Shown: in pieces, positions 49,114-60,572 of the stretch
How the letters are laid out: every line of letters begins with the position of its first letter
Position numbering within the stretch: the first letter of the stretch is position 1
Source of the DNA: Scortum barcoo
Lineage: Eukaryota > Chordata > Actinopteri > Centrarchiformes > Terapontidae
Direction of reading: 5' to 3'
Assembly: GCA_023238725.1 (NCBI GenBank)
Contig: CM041553.1
Span: forward strand, 9,943,001-10,007,000
Length of the DNA: 64,000 nucleotides
The notes under the pieces: model-generated
The model's database searches: none
What the model saw: the letters and a program-made list of their open reading frames with translations, nothing else
Told to the model about the DNA's origin: nothing
Translations under genes and position numbers: made by a program

Positions 49114-49706
49114 TACACTACAGGCCAAAAGTTTGGAAGCAAGATCTAATTTGTACAAAAAAGGTCATAGTTTCATTGGTATACTTTGCAACAAAATAAA
49201 CATGATTATTATATAAAGAGTAACTTATCAGAAGACATTTTTACTATAATTATCAGGTATTTGAGTTTTTCTTGCTTAGACTTTGCTTTCTTCAAAGTAA
49301 CCATCCTCTGGCTTTAACAACAGCATGGCATTCCAAGCTTTCTTAAGTTCATCAATAAGAGACTGCTGATTTGTGGGACGCGCTTTTCTGACTGATTGAT
49401 CCAATTCATCCCACACAAGCTCAATTGGAGAGAGGTCTGGAGACTGAGGGGGCCAAACCATCTTTTGAAGAACACCATTCCTCTTCTTTTTTGTCTAGGT
49501 AACATCAATGTATACCTAAAGGTAAATTGAGGAAAATTGGTGCATATCAATTGAAAGGCAAAGTCTGATCATGCAGTAAATACATCCCTAAAATACATAT
49601 AACTCATGCTGGTTTTTAAGAAAGGCATTTTGAACAGAAACTTGAAGCTGCTTCCAAATGTTTGGCCTGTATTGGCCTTGCTTCCAAACTTTTGGACTGT
49701 AGTATA
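49114..49706 (-). mobile_element. Internally deleted Tc1/mariner element
   Basis: Bounded by TA dinucleotides and inverted ends: left CTACAGGCCAAAAGTTTGGA (from 49118), right end the complement of CTACAGTCCAAAAGTTTGGA (to 49703), each continuing AGCAAG. The interior keeps only the C-terminal part of a Tc1 transposase on the minus strand (49276-49461). At about 590 bp it is far shorter than the usual ~1.6-kb autonomous element. A second, diverged copy of the terminal motif sits just inside the right end (about 49649-49670). Confidence 0.88.
49276..49461 (-). pseudogene. Tc1-type transposase C-terminal fragment
   Basis: About 61 codons reading MVWPPQSPDLSPIELVWDEL followed by a VR...P...SLIDELKKAW stretch and a stop codon. 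This is the C-terminal end of the DDE domain of Tc1 transposases, with the third catalytic acid in SPIE. The N-terminal DNA-binding domain and the first two aspartates are missing, so it cannot be an active transposase. Confidence 0.88.
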
Positions 49707-52367
49707 CATCCGACAAGTCGGTGTTTAAGATATATAGCTTGTCCCGTAAAGGTAGTGGCAATGAAATAAGTTGATCTCATGTCTGAGTCACAGTGGAAAT
49801 GTTTTTAGGTTGGGCTTAGCAACGGTTCTGTGACACTTCCAAGACTGCTGAAGTTTAAGTTGAAAATAATGGAAAGCACTAGTAAAAACACTAAGGACCT
49901 TGACATTTTAAAAGATAAAAGGCTAATGTTTTCATAGACTACCCAAGGACAATGTGATACTTTCTGAGGCACTAAGTGACAAACGTGCTGTTTTCTAAAT
50001 GAAATGTGAAAAAGTGTAATATGCACTTAATTTAGTTGCACTTTGCTCGAAGATAACTCCTTTTCCACTGTGATTAAGATTCAATCCACTGAACCTATTC
50101 TACAGAATATAGTTTATAATTGTTTCCGCACAGCTGCCAGAGCAGACTGAGAGTCTTCATACCACGTTGCAAAATTGCAAAAACAGTCATATTTTCCTCT
50201 GGGCGTACAACCGACTAGGGAATTGAAGGAGCAATGAATCAACAGTGTTATGGATGTTACTGCCACAAATGATGGGCGTATATTACTCAATCAAAGTAAT
50301 ATTCGGGGTCGCTGTAATCTAGGCAGGACTCCTACGAACCTGTATTAAGTAGATCACATTGTGCAAACTACATGGGCTGCATGTATTCACAATGACTGGA
50401 TATTCCTGTAATACTCCAATCATATTAATCATATTCCTCTAGTGACTCCAAAGTAAAATTATAAAGTAAAGTAAAGCAAAGTACAGTTAAGTAAAATAAA
50501 TTGACACTTCACTGTCAAAAGTTATGGTTTTTAGCGATTTGCAGGTGGTGAGATGACGAGCCTCCAATAAAAGCGGACAAATACTTGAAAGTTGAAAGTT
50601 TTATATTGTAACCTCGATTTCACTGGCTTTTTAATAGCTATATTTTACACATGTAACAGAATGCCCGTTCATATTACTTGGCAAAAAACGGCAATTAATG
50701 AAATCCTTTTATAAACAACATTTAAGTGGTACTCGTAAATACTAATTGTCTTTGTTGAATATTTATGTTGTGAATCATCAGCATTGCCTTAGATTTGCTC
50801 CTCATCCCTGTGATGCTCAACACACTCACAGATGAACTACAGGAAGGTGAGGACAGCAGGGTGTCACACCTTTAAAAAGGATGCAGCATCACTGAGTAAA
50901 TCCCTATTTAAAATCAATGATTTCAGTTTCAAGACTCACTGTTTTGTTGCTCTTCCTGTCTTAAGCTCTCATGTGTCACGTCACAAGCCAAATGAAACCC
51001 TGTGGACTAAATCCTGGATCTCATTGAGCACACCGTGACTTCTACTCAAGCATCACAAGACAGCATCAGCAGCCACTGTTATGGTATGGGGGCAGGGACG
51101 CATGCAGGGAGCACAAGCAGGGATGACACAGCAACAGAGGCAGACACAGAAACTGTACGAACAGACTGAAATAGAAGCATTGGTAGATGGTGAGAAAGAA
51201 AGAAAACAAAAGAAGATCAAGACAAAAAATACGAGAAATGAGGGGGGAAAAAAAAGACCATCTGACTCACATGAGGGTTTACGCACAAAGAACCCGGATG
51301 CTTTTCCATCCCTCGCCTCTGAGTTCCTGTCTAAAAAAAAAAAAACCAAAAAAACCCCTACCCCTACGCTACCCTTTTTTTTTTTTTTTTTACCCTTTTT
51401 TTTTTTGTTTTTATTTCCTTCTTTAGTCGCACTGCATTGGGTAGAGAGCGGGTGTGCGCGAGCCAGCGAGCAGCAGAGGAAGAGAGAAAGGAAGAGGCAG
51501 CGGTAGGGTGACACAGACATACAGCATGGGGGAGGGGCCGAGTGAGATCGGGGCTGGCTCGACTTGAATTAAAGCCAGCGATTGGCTGAGTGGGTCGAAG
51601 AGAGAACATGTGGCATCCTGCCACAGATACAGCGCAGTATATCATCTTGGGAGCCCTGACACTCATATATAGTCTCCATTAGACATGGGAAAAAAAGGTA
51701 AATAAATAAATTCTCTGAATGAATCTGAGATCCAGAAAGTAATCTGGTGTGTTGAGAGCCTTAAAGTGACAGAGATGGTTTCCTGCACTTACAATGTAGA
51801 AGAACACATGGGATTTCAGCATTTGAAGTTAAGCAATTTACAGCTATGAGCACATAGAGAGAATACACATATCTATTAATACCTTTTTTAAGTCCATGCT
51901 TCAATGATCCTTTGTCACAATGACGGCAAAGTAGCAGACCAGGAACATTCACTTGCACGTATTTGATTGGTCATCTAAATGCCTTTCTGAATAACCAAGC
52001 ATTATAGTCTGGAGCCAGCTTCACCTTCTTTTGCCAAACAATCGTTGAGTTGTTTTCCGAAACCCTCTGCAGAATTTAGTTTTGACAGACACTGATGATA
52101 TTTTTTCTCTGATCTACTGATTGTGTGAATATGAAATGTATGTCCAAGGTTCGCTGTCTTGGGTTGGTCTTTTTTTTTGTCTTTTTTATTTTGTTTTTCC
52201 TATTCTCTGTTCTTTTTTTCTCTTTTTAGCATCCTTTTTTAACCATTTATTTATTTTATTTCATATCATTTTACAGGTATAATTTCATTTTTGTCACTCC
52301 AGAGTGCTTCCTATAATGTTTTTACACATGAATTGTTGTTTGTCCTGTCCTGGTTACTAAATCCTGT

Positions 52368-53661
52368 TTAACCCTCATGTTGTGTTACGGTCAAATTTGA
52401 CCAATTTAGAAGTTTTATCTCTGAAAAATGTACTTAATTTGATCAGACTGACCTTAGATTCCATGAGTTTGTCCACAAAGAGGATTTCAACACCCCCCAT
52501 ACCCTCTCTCCCCACCTTGGGTGCCCTGGCAACCACTAAGTGAACCTTTGCCCAGTAGAGTTTCTCTCCCATGGGAGCAACACCTGCTTGGCAGTTCTCA
52601 CAGACAGCTGCAACATAGTTTCAATAATATACTGAACTTTTCTTGTAGCTTTGGTATTTAATGCTTTTATGAGGCCTTGCTCACGGTTCATTATGTGGCA
52701 GCACCATGGCAGGCCGATATACCGTAAGTGAGGCTCTTAATTATATATTTGATCACCACACTGGTGAGGAGGAGAGAGGCCAGGAAACTGGCAGTGAGGA
52801 TGGATTAGAGGAGGAAGCGACAGAAGCTGAAGATGACACAGAACATAATCCAGAGCAAGAAATAACTGATGTGAAAACAACGTAACGTGCCATAAATGCA
52901 AAGAATATATTTGCAACGCTGCATGCAACAATCTGCACATATTGTCCAACATGTGCATGAGAAAAAACACCATTGAAGTTTGAGTTAACCCACTCCACCA
53001 AGTTTAGAAGCCTGATTTTATATCAGTTTTCAGTTTTTTTCTGTTATCAGACAAAAAAAACACGGAGGCAAAACAACGCGAGAGGGAAAACCCCGGGAAA
53101 AAGCATCTCTTACAAACAGCTACCCTCTAGCGGATTATAAGTATTAAACCATTTTATAGTGCTCATATTACAACAGTTGTTCTTTAATGTATTAAGATAT
53201 TGATCTTGGAATATTGTGAAATTGTTAAGTAAGGGTAGTGTTGGGATAATTTCCTTTATACACAAATAAAATCTTCCCGGTCACAACAGGTGTTACTTTA
53301 TGTGACTGTTTAAACATTTTAAATGGTTTCAAAACAAATGTCCGTTGGTAACTTTGACCCAAAGTAGTCTGTGATAAACAGTACATTATGTTTCATCTGA
53401 TTATTTCTTAAAGTCAAAATAATCCAGAAATTATGTTTTTACAACTTCAAATTCAAGATGTATAAGCTTCAGATCAATGAGGCATACAGGCCATGAATAA
53501 CAAATAGAAATTCAAAACTTGTAATGTTCACAAGAACTTAAGTTGATTAAAAAATCTAACACAACAAATAGTGATAATATATGTATTATTACAGTTTTTA
53601 TGATGAGTCTTAATGGAACACAAAATTGTTTAACATGAAATGAACACAACATGAGGGTTAA
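52368..53661 (+). mobile_element. piggyBac-type DNA transposon, deleted/non-autonomous
   Basis: Perfect 15-base terminal inverted repeats CCCTCATGTTGTGTT (52372-52386) and AACACAACATGAGGG (53643-53657) are each flanked outside by TTAA (52368-52371 and 53658-53661), the hallmark target-site duplication of the piggyBac superfamily. The element body is about 1286 bp. The left end carries a 14-base perfect palindrome GGTCAAATTTGACC next to the repeat. The interior holds a short acidic open frame at 52706-52885 but no full transposase, so it is probably mobilised in trans or dead. Confidence 0.88.
52706..52885 (+). pseudogene. Acidic N-terminal remnant of piggyBac-like transposase
   Basis: A 59-codon frame starting MAGRYTVSEALNYIFDHH and continuing as a Glu/Asp-rich stretch before a stop. 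A short 'RYTxxEAL..IF' start followed by an acidic linker resembles the N-terminus of fish piggyBac transposases (family knowledge from memory). No DDD catalytic domain or C-terminal cysteine-rich domain follows. It lies inside the TTAA-flanked element in the correct orientation for a deleted copy. Confidence 0.55.
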
Positions 53662-56366
53662 CACATTTGGTTTCTGTTCATTACAGCATGAACAAAGGTG
53701 TTTTTATTTCAACCCTTGACTTGTAATATCTTTTTATAAGCCTGAGGAAACACTGTGAACAAGTGAAAGGTGCAATAAAAAATGATTGACTTTATATCTT
53801 TACAAAAGTATTCGTGTGTGGGCAACCTTTCACTTTGTTAACCATCCCAGTTTATCCTCTGTGCAGACCTGCACAGTCACACCATCCTCCACAGTCACAA
53901 CTGAACGCTCTCCCTTCTCCGGACAGGCTGCACCATCAGCACGCCTCCACCTCATTGGTCAGACCAGCTGAGAGACCCTGACCTACCTTGATTGAACACA
54001 GCCGTGGTCAGAGGTCAAACCATAACAAAGCCATAAAAAAAAGGATGCGGCCTACTGCAGTCTGCCACGTCTCTGAGTGTTCACTGACTCACTATTACCG
54101 CAGTATTACTGAGTCAATGTTTATTTAAGAAGTTTGGGAACCTACAGGCTTCTGCTCTACTCGATTTACTAAAAGAGTTCAAGGTAATGTATTATTTTCC
54201 CAAATGACATAATGTTAACAAATAAAAATAAAACAATGAAATGAAAAAGTAAAGTCAAAGCTCTCGAGAGACACAGGTTTGAATAGTGTTAACTTTGCAT
54301 CAAATATGAAATCACACAGACCTTTGCACCACTGCAGATCAGGAAAAAGACAATCTAGCCTTGAAGGCCCTGAAGGCCTTGAAAGCGCGACAGCCTGTTT
54401 TCCATGTCTGGGGGGGAAATTCTTCTTGCGCCCTTCAAAGAGTCATGTCGACCGGTCTGAGTACCGAGTGTTGCCCTTGGGCCAAGAAGTATACATTCAC
54501 TGTAAAGATAAAGCTGGAAGCACCCCGACTATGCTCACTTCTATGTGGCTGTCACGCTGGTTTTGTGTAAACTAGTCTGTAATACCTCAACTGTTCTAAT
54601 AGTTAGTCAGAGTGGCAGCTATAATGCTAATTAATGAAGGGGAGTGTCTTGTTGAAGTGGATATCATAGCCAAACAGAATTTACTGTGGCAATAGACATC
54701 ATGACAGACAAAAACTGTCATGTAAATATTTGCACGTCATATTTTTCCTGTATTCAGCATGAGGCAGCGGCGATGTGGGCACCTCCTCAGCAAGTTGCTA
54801 GTAAAAAAAACGTGGACCGGTTAAACCGCCACCAGGCAGTTGACACAGTTGGAACATCCTGGTTCATGAAGGACACAGATAAAGTAAAACATCAAACTCG
54901 GCCACGCACTGAGCCTACAGAGTTGGTTTAATGTGGATCCACTCTGAGCAAACAAAGCAACGGGCGTGAACTGTGTCCTAAAACTGCTTCTCTGCTACGC
55001 TGGAACAACATGAGACAGACGTACTTTTTCACAAACACATCAAATCCTAAGCTCCCAACATGGTCTTTTAAAAGACCGCAGCAACCAAGTTTATACTCTA
55101 CTCTGAAACCAAAGTTCCTCTTTAGCAGCTAAATATGATTTCAAGTATTCTTACCTAGAATATCATATAAGGATCACTTCCTTTCTTCATTCAATATTTA
55201 ATTTCTGACCTTCAGGACTGACAAAAACAAATTATGAAGGCTTTGAGATGACAATCGAGAATCATAAAAACTTTATCATAGCGTGTTACAATTGAGGCTC
55301 TATAAACGTCAGGCACATTGAAGGCATTTCACATCACTGCTGATGACACACTGCCATCTAATGTCTTTCACAAGGAAGCAAACACCTTTAGCTGATTCCT
55401 GTGAGTGGTGTGGCTTCCACATGAGTTTGTTTGCAAATCACAGCTTCAAGTAAGCTTCAGTGTCAGGTCGCTCAGCTCCAGCACTGTTAACTTGAGTCTT
55501 TGGGTTTGCTGAGTCCAAACCATGGACTTGTTTATATATACAGGGGTGTAGGACGTGGGACAAAGGGCGCTGATTTACATGGTCCAGGGGTGTGGAGGGG
55601 CCCAAGAAAAATCATGGATGGGGGGGCTGTCTGTCAATGTGCAGGGATCCTAAAAGCTTTTAAAGCATTTAAACGTTCATCTAAACTGCTTGCAAACATT
55701 AAGAAAAGAGCTACAGGAAGACAACAAGCCTTTCTCTTGCCTTTGTCCCAACAGCACTTTTTTGTTGTTTTGTTTGTAACATTACTGCTGGAGGCCAAAG
55801 ATCCCACGTACACACAACAAAGACCTCCTCCTCCTCCTCCGCAGACCCCGGACCACTGCAGGTGACCACTAAACCTCCTGTCTCACGTTTTCACTCAACA
55901 TTTCTTTTAAACAAACTTTACACGATAAAGTTAGTTTTAAAACTTGCTGAGAGGTTCTCTGGTTGTCCTGTAGAGAGAGAGACCGAGGGGGCCGCCTGAG
56001 GTCTGACTTTAGCCTCAAAGTTATGCTAATGAGCAGCTAGCCTGTGGACAAAGCTGGAGAGGAACAACACCTCCATCACCGCCTCTTCCGCTCACAACAA
56101 CACCACCATCAGCCTTCACGTCGCCACCGCTTTTGGGGACACGTCGGCCACAGACCGAGTCTCACTTCACGGTGAAAGTTAGCTGACGTGAGTTAGCCTG
56201 CTGAGGCTTCGCAGTTAGCTCAAGTTATCAATGACACTTTCACCCCCATATCCGGATATTTACCTTCAGCTGTCAGGCGCTGTCTTCATCTCACGCTGAC
56301 TCGGAAGCTGTCACTTTTTTTTTTAATCCTCTTCTGCTTTTTTTCGGGTTTGTTTCCACTGGTTAC

Positions 56367-56460
56367 CTGTCCGTGTTTCAGGGCATCTGGGCACGAGGAC
56401 GGCTCGAGATGTCAAGCACGAAGCGGACCGATGTGACGTGACCGGATGTGCGTGGGGCGG
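56367..56460 (-). promoter_or_regulatory. gne: Candidate gne promoter and untranslated first exon
   Basis: CpG-rich patch. On the minus strand a possible exon ends ACACGGACAG with donor GTAACC (56361-56366). Directly upstream in transcript sense sit a CRE-like TGACGTGA (56434-56441), an ETS-like CCGGAT (56442-56447) and a GC box GGGGCGG (56454-56460). Together these resemble a TATA-less housekeeping promoter firing leftward, into gne. A plus-strand donor-like GTGAGT near 56187 leaves open a plus-strand transcript instead. Assignment to gne is inference from strand and position. Confidence 0.4.
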
Positions 56461-56749
56461 ACCTTCATAATAAAAGTTTAACCTCCCCCCCCAAAGTAGA
56501 AAATGGTTTTGGGGGCACGACTCAAGGGATCATCAGCAAAATACACTTCTCTCGCCCTCCTTCAGTCGTTTATTAGCCTGCAGTCAGCACAAAGCACACA
56601 CAGACACAGTTACTGATGCTGACAGTATTATCTGTATTCTACTGTAATTATATATCTTTATTTCGTTTCACAATATATATTTTTGATCTATACTGAATTT
56701 GATAAGTGTAGTTTATTATTTGTTTTAGTTTTGTATCTGCCTCCTTCTT

Positions 56750-56865
56750 TTAATATTTTTGAGCATTGTTAGAGGGAAGCTGTGACTCAATCAATTTCTT
56801 TACCAATGATGGCTCCATGTAATTGTTGTGCACATGACAATAAAATCTTGAATCTTGAATCTGCT
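56750..56865 (+). mobile_element. LINE (L2/CR1-like) 3' tail fragment
   Basis: Ends GACAATAAAATCTTGAATCT with a repeated CTTGAAT unit, the typical short-tandem-repeat tail of fish L2/CR1-type LINEs, which lack a poly(A) tail. The upstream body is too short or diverged to delimit. Confidence 0.55.
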
Positions 56866-57023
56866 GGGTGAGGCAGATTTAATCTTCCTGGGAATTAATT
56901 CATGAGCCACCCTCTGTTCAGTATGTAAATTATTTCAGGAGTACTACCTAAGCCCTGGTTTAGTGTGTGGTAATTTAGCTATCGATTTAGATATACGTGC
57001 ACAAAGTAAGCACAAAAGCAGCT

Positions 57024-57049
57024 ATAATAATAATAATAATAATAATAAA
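57024..57049. repeat. (TAA)n microsatellite
   Basis: Perfect TAA trinucleotide run in the gene-poor right flank. Confidence 0.9.
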
Positions 57050-57164
57050 ACTAGATTTTGACTTTCTTCAAGACACAACTTCGATCAGCTCACGAGTCAG
57101 GACACACCTGATGGCAGCTGATACTGAGCATTACTGGTACACATTTGATCTCGACTATATTGAT

Positions 57165-57310
57165 GTTCTTGTGTATTTACATTTTATGCTTCTTTATACA
57201 TGTATTCCACTACATTTAAGAAGCTAATATTAAACTTACTCCACTATACCTATTATCAGCCATAGGTAGTAGTTATTTTGCAGCTTCAAATTGCACATAC
57301 AAAACAAACT
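57165..57310 (+). repeat. Degraded interspersed teleost repeat
   Basis: The words CATTTTATGCTTCTTTATAC, TCCACTACATTTA, TACTCCACTATA and TAGTTATTTTGCAG(C/A)TTCAAATT follow, in order, a consensus common across teleost genomes (from memory: CATTTTATGCTACTTTATACTTCTACTCCACTACATTT... then TTAGTTACTTTGCAGATT). The match is partial and the class of the element is uncertain. Confidence 0.5.
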
Positions 57311-57762
57311 CATTAGATTCTGAACTATAATGCACAATTCAGTACAGCACTGGTCAAAAGATCTGTACCTCAATCAGCCACAACATCAACATGCTGCTAT
57401 AAATGCATCAGTAATGACAATAATGATCTAACTGTGTAATGTATACTCGGATACTTCAGTTTTGTTGCTGTAATACTTCAGCGTCAGACTTGGAGAGAAC
57501 ATCCAGGTGCAAATCAGTTTGTTGCAGTATAAGTTAAGAGCAAGTAAAACAGTAAAATAAATGAACATTAATATTATGCTTCCTTCTTGAGATAGTCGTG
57601 TAATAAACGTTTGGCAGAGGTCTTCAAGCATTTATTTTATTGACCCTCAAACGGAAGTTGTATTGTTTTAGTGTGGCAAGCTTTATGTCGCTGCAGGCCG
57701 ACTCACCTACAGCAGGCTGCATCAGGAAACCTGCCAACAGTGGTGGAGGCAGAGGAAATGTA

Positions 57763-57765
<3 letters not shown>

Positions 57766-57829
<64 letters not shown>
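57766..57829. repeat. (AT)n microsatellite
   Basis: Perfect AT dinucleotide run of about 64 bases, preceded by AGTGGTGGAGGCAGAGG, which resembles an end of the interspersed repeat at 57165-57310. Confidence 0.95.
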
Positions 57830-57832
<3 letters not shown>

Positions 57833-58328
57833 TTAATAATGGTTAACATAATTAATATAGGTTATAGTTAAAGCTGACTACAGATCTAGCAGTATTTGAG
57901 TATATGAACACCAAGTCAAATGTGAAAGTGCAAAAACAAATTGAACAAATTATTATAATGACACATTTGCTAAGGACATATTTTCATATTATGTTGGTTG
58001 AGTCTAAAATGTTGTTTTCAAAGAGGTGTTATAACTTGTTAGACGTGATCTGAGGTGGTGGTCTGAAAGTATGGGCCATGTGATATATTATGTATAAAAA
58101 ACAGTCCTGACTCCAGGGTGCACTGGTTTGACGAAAAGAAAAGGCTGCTCCAGACAAACACTCACAGGTGGAGGCTCAGACAGAGAGCTTCATGAGAGCA
58201 GCAGCACACAGGACTGACCGGCCAACTGTGGAGGAAGAGGCAGCGTTTTGTCTCAGCTGCAGCCCCCGTAAGGCTGCTGCTATTTTATTTTATAACTGTG
58301 CTGCATTGCAGGACCACCCCCCCCCACT

Positions 58329-58353
58329 ACACACACACACACACACACACACA
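58329..58353. repeat. (CA)n microsatellite
   Basis: Perfect AC dinucleotide run in the gene-poor right flank. Confidence 0.9.
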
Positions 58354-58804
58354 GTTGCATAAGATGTAAAGGCATCATAGTGGGGTTTTTTTTGGAGGAG
58401 CCCTGAGAGGAGGATGGGTGGGATATGCCTAAAGAGAACAGAAAAGTTTGGAAAGAACGAAAAAAAAGTTTTTAAAAATGTATTTTATTTTATTTTTCAG
58501 AAGGATTGAGGGCTGAGGTGGAGAGTGAAGCAGAGGGAGAAAGGCTGGTGGGGGGGCAGACATGAGCACTGACAGATTGATTGTTGGGTGTGTGTGGAGG
58601 TTGAGCAGGGGTGGGGGGTGAGGGGGGAGATGAGTCACAGTGACAGTGGAGGAGAGCATGTGTGTGTGTTTGTGTGTGTGTGACGCAGTAGGACGTGCAC
58701 AGAGACTGAAATGCACTTTCTTTATCTCCCCCTCTGCTCCCCCTCCTCCCTCCACTCAACCCCGAGATATCACAAAAGAACTGCTATATATTGCTGTGTG
58801 TATT

Positions 58805-58830
58805 TGTGTGTGTGTGTGTGCATGTGTGTG
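58805..58830. repeat. (TG)n microsatellite
   Basis: GT run interrupted by CA. A similar TG-rich block lies at about 58658-58682. Confidence 0.85.
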
Positions 58831-60537
58831 TAAAAATCCAGAGGGAAAGTCTTGGCCCGGGCAGTGTGGTGGGGTCCATCACTCTGTGTCGCAGCTCTTA
58901 ACAGCGACATTGCACTGCAGGACTGATTGCTGCCTCTGCTGACACACCTGCTATTATTTAGCCACATTCATTTTTTTCCCAAATGCATCAAACTGACACA
59001 TGTTACACATTACGAACAGGAGTAATTCTCCACTACCTGTATAAACCGACAGTATCTCACATGCACCGCCGGTTCCTCTCTAAGCAGATGATCTAATTAG
59101 ATTTGGTGGCATGTTACTGTATAAAATGAGAGCTCCTGTATTATGTGAGGACAGCTGCATTAATACACTCACAAGCACAACCAGTTATGCTCGACATGTC
59201 GTGGCAGATGTCTCGGCAGATTGAGTGTCACTTGTTTAGGGCGCACATCTGTCTGTGTGATTTACTTAATTATTCTTCTGTTTGCTGCTGGATACTGATT
59301 TGTGTTCTTATTGCCACTTACTGTCATGAAGTGCAAGACTCTTTTCTGTGCGCAGACATTTAAGTTTCCCCTTTGTTCTCATGTGTCACTTGGTGTTACC
59401 TAGTTTTTGAAAAGTATTGTGCTTTATTAGCTCATTCCTAAATACATTATTCTGCCCTGCAGTATAATCAAAACTGCACAATTCTCCTTCCAAAGGTTTC
59501 TGTGAGGCAGTAGGTTGTGAATGCAACCTACACAAGCGAAACACAGACCTCCGTTCTGTTAACATCGGTGGATTCAGTTTCACAGCAGCTGTGGGGTGAG
59601 AGACGAGGAACTGAGCCATTTTGATGCATTAAAACAGAAAATGCATCCAGAGGGTGAGGCCGCACTCTGCTGCAGTCAGAGCCTGAGTGAGGTTTAGAAG
59701 ATGGGAGTCAGCAGGTGGCAAAACCTGCACAAGCGCCATGATTACTGTAAGAAATCCTAAGAAAGAAATGACACAGATATACAGGATGTTTTATTAATCC
59801 ATGACATATGACTGGTATGTTGTTCAACATAAACAAGAAGTTGTTAAATTAAAATATAAATGAATAAAAATTGTGTAAAAACTCTGTAACTCTGAATATC
59901 TATGATTTTCAGTTTTTCTGAACATTGAGCAATATCTGCTATGATGATGGGGGAGGGGTAAAAAGATGTAAAAAGATGTTTGCAATTCGAGAGTCAAAAA
60001 TTTGTGTCTAAGTCATGTGGGTTCGTGTTCTCTGTGCAGAAGCAGGATTAAGTCTGCCACACAGGTCAAAGTGCCTTTTTTATAGTCCATGCATTGTGGG
60101 TGTTCTGGTGACGTTTGCTGATTTCTGGGTCAATTTAATCAAATCTATTTTTTGTGAAATCCTTCAGACAATGAAAATGCTACCATTTCCAGAACACATT
60201 TCTGGGGAGAAAGTGACACCAAAGCAGAGAATGATAACTGAAATTACCATCACAGTGTTATGCAACACTATTATCAGTTTAAAGGAAATACTAGTCAATA
60301 TGTGAGTTTTTATCTGATACAGCTGCCAAATCATTTCTGTAAATTTCTACTTGACCTTTACTGATAAAATCTCCAGCATCCAATTTAAACCAATACAGAG
60401 GAAGATCAGTGAAATGCCTCATCCTACCATGATAAACAGAGTGATATACTGCACCCAGCGCACAGCACCCCTCCCCACTGTACATTTATGCTCATGCGAT
60501 GCAGAATACCCACAAGCCATCTCTCCACCTTCCTCGT

Positions 60538-60572
60538 TCTCTCTCTTTCTCTCTCCCACTCTCTCTCTCTCT
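60538..60572. repeat. (CT)n microsatellite
   Basis: Imperfect CT dinucleotide run, intergenic. Confidence 0.85.

Larger units (their letters stand above)
47758..56366 (-). other. gne: Probable gne intron 1 with two transposon remnants
   Basis: Between the likely acceptor of the first coding exon (CTTTAG at 47758-47763) and a proposed untranslated first exon near 56.4 kb. No coding exon was recognised. It contains a deleted Tc1 element, a piggyBac-type element, short AAGTA-type simple repeat near 50460-50500, an A/G-rich stretch with poly(A/T) runs at 51180-51420, and a moderately CpG-rich patch near 51430-51560 that could be an alternative promoter. That this whole block is one gne intron is inference. 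Confidence 0.4.

Noticed and set aside
51053..51520. Lys/Phe-rich frames on both strands
   Set aside because: They arise from A-, T- and GA-rich low-complexity tracts.
56040..56190. Plus-strand first exon ending at GTGAGT near 56187
   Set aside because: The donor is good, but no downstream plus-strand exon was found and the promoter-like motifs nearby fit leftward transcription better; left as an alternative only.
57640..57871. Ile-Tyr repeat frames
   Set aside because: Translation of the (AT)n microsatellite.
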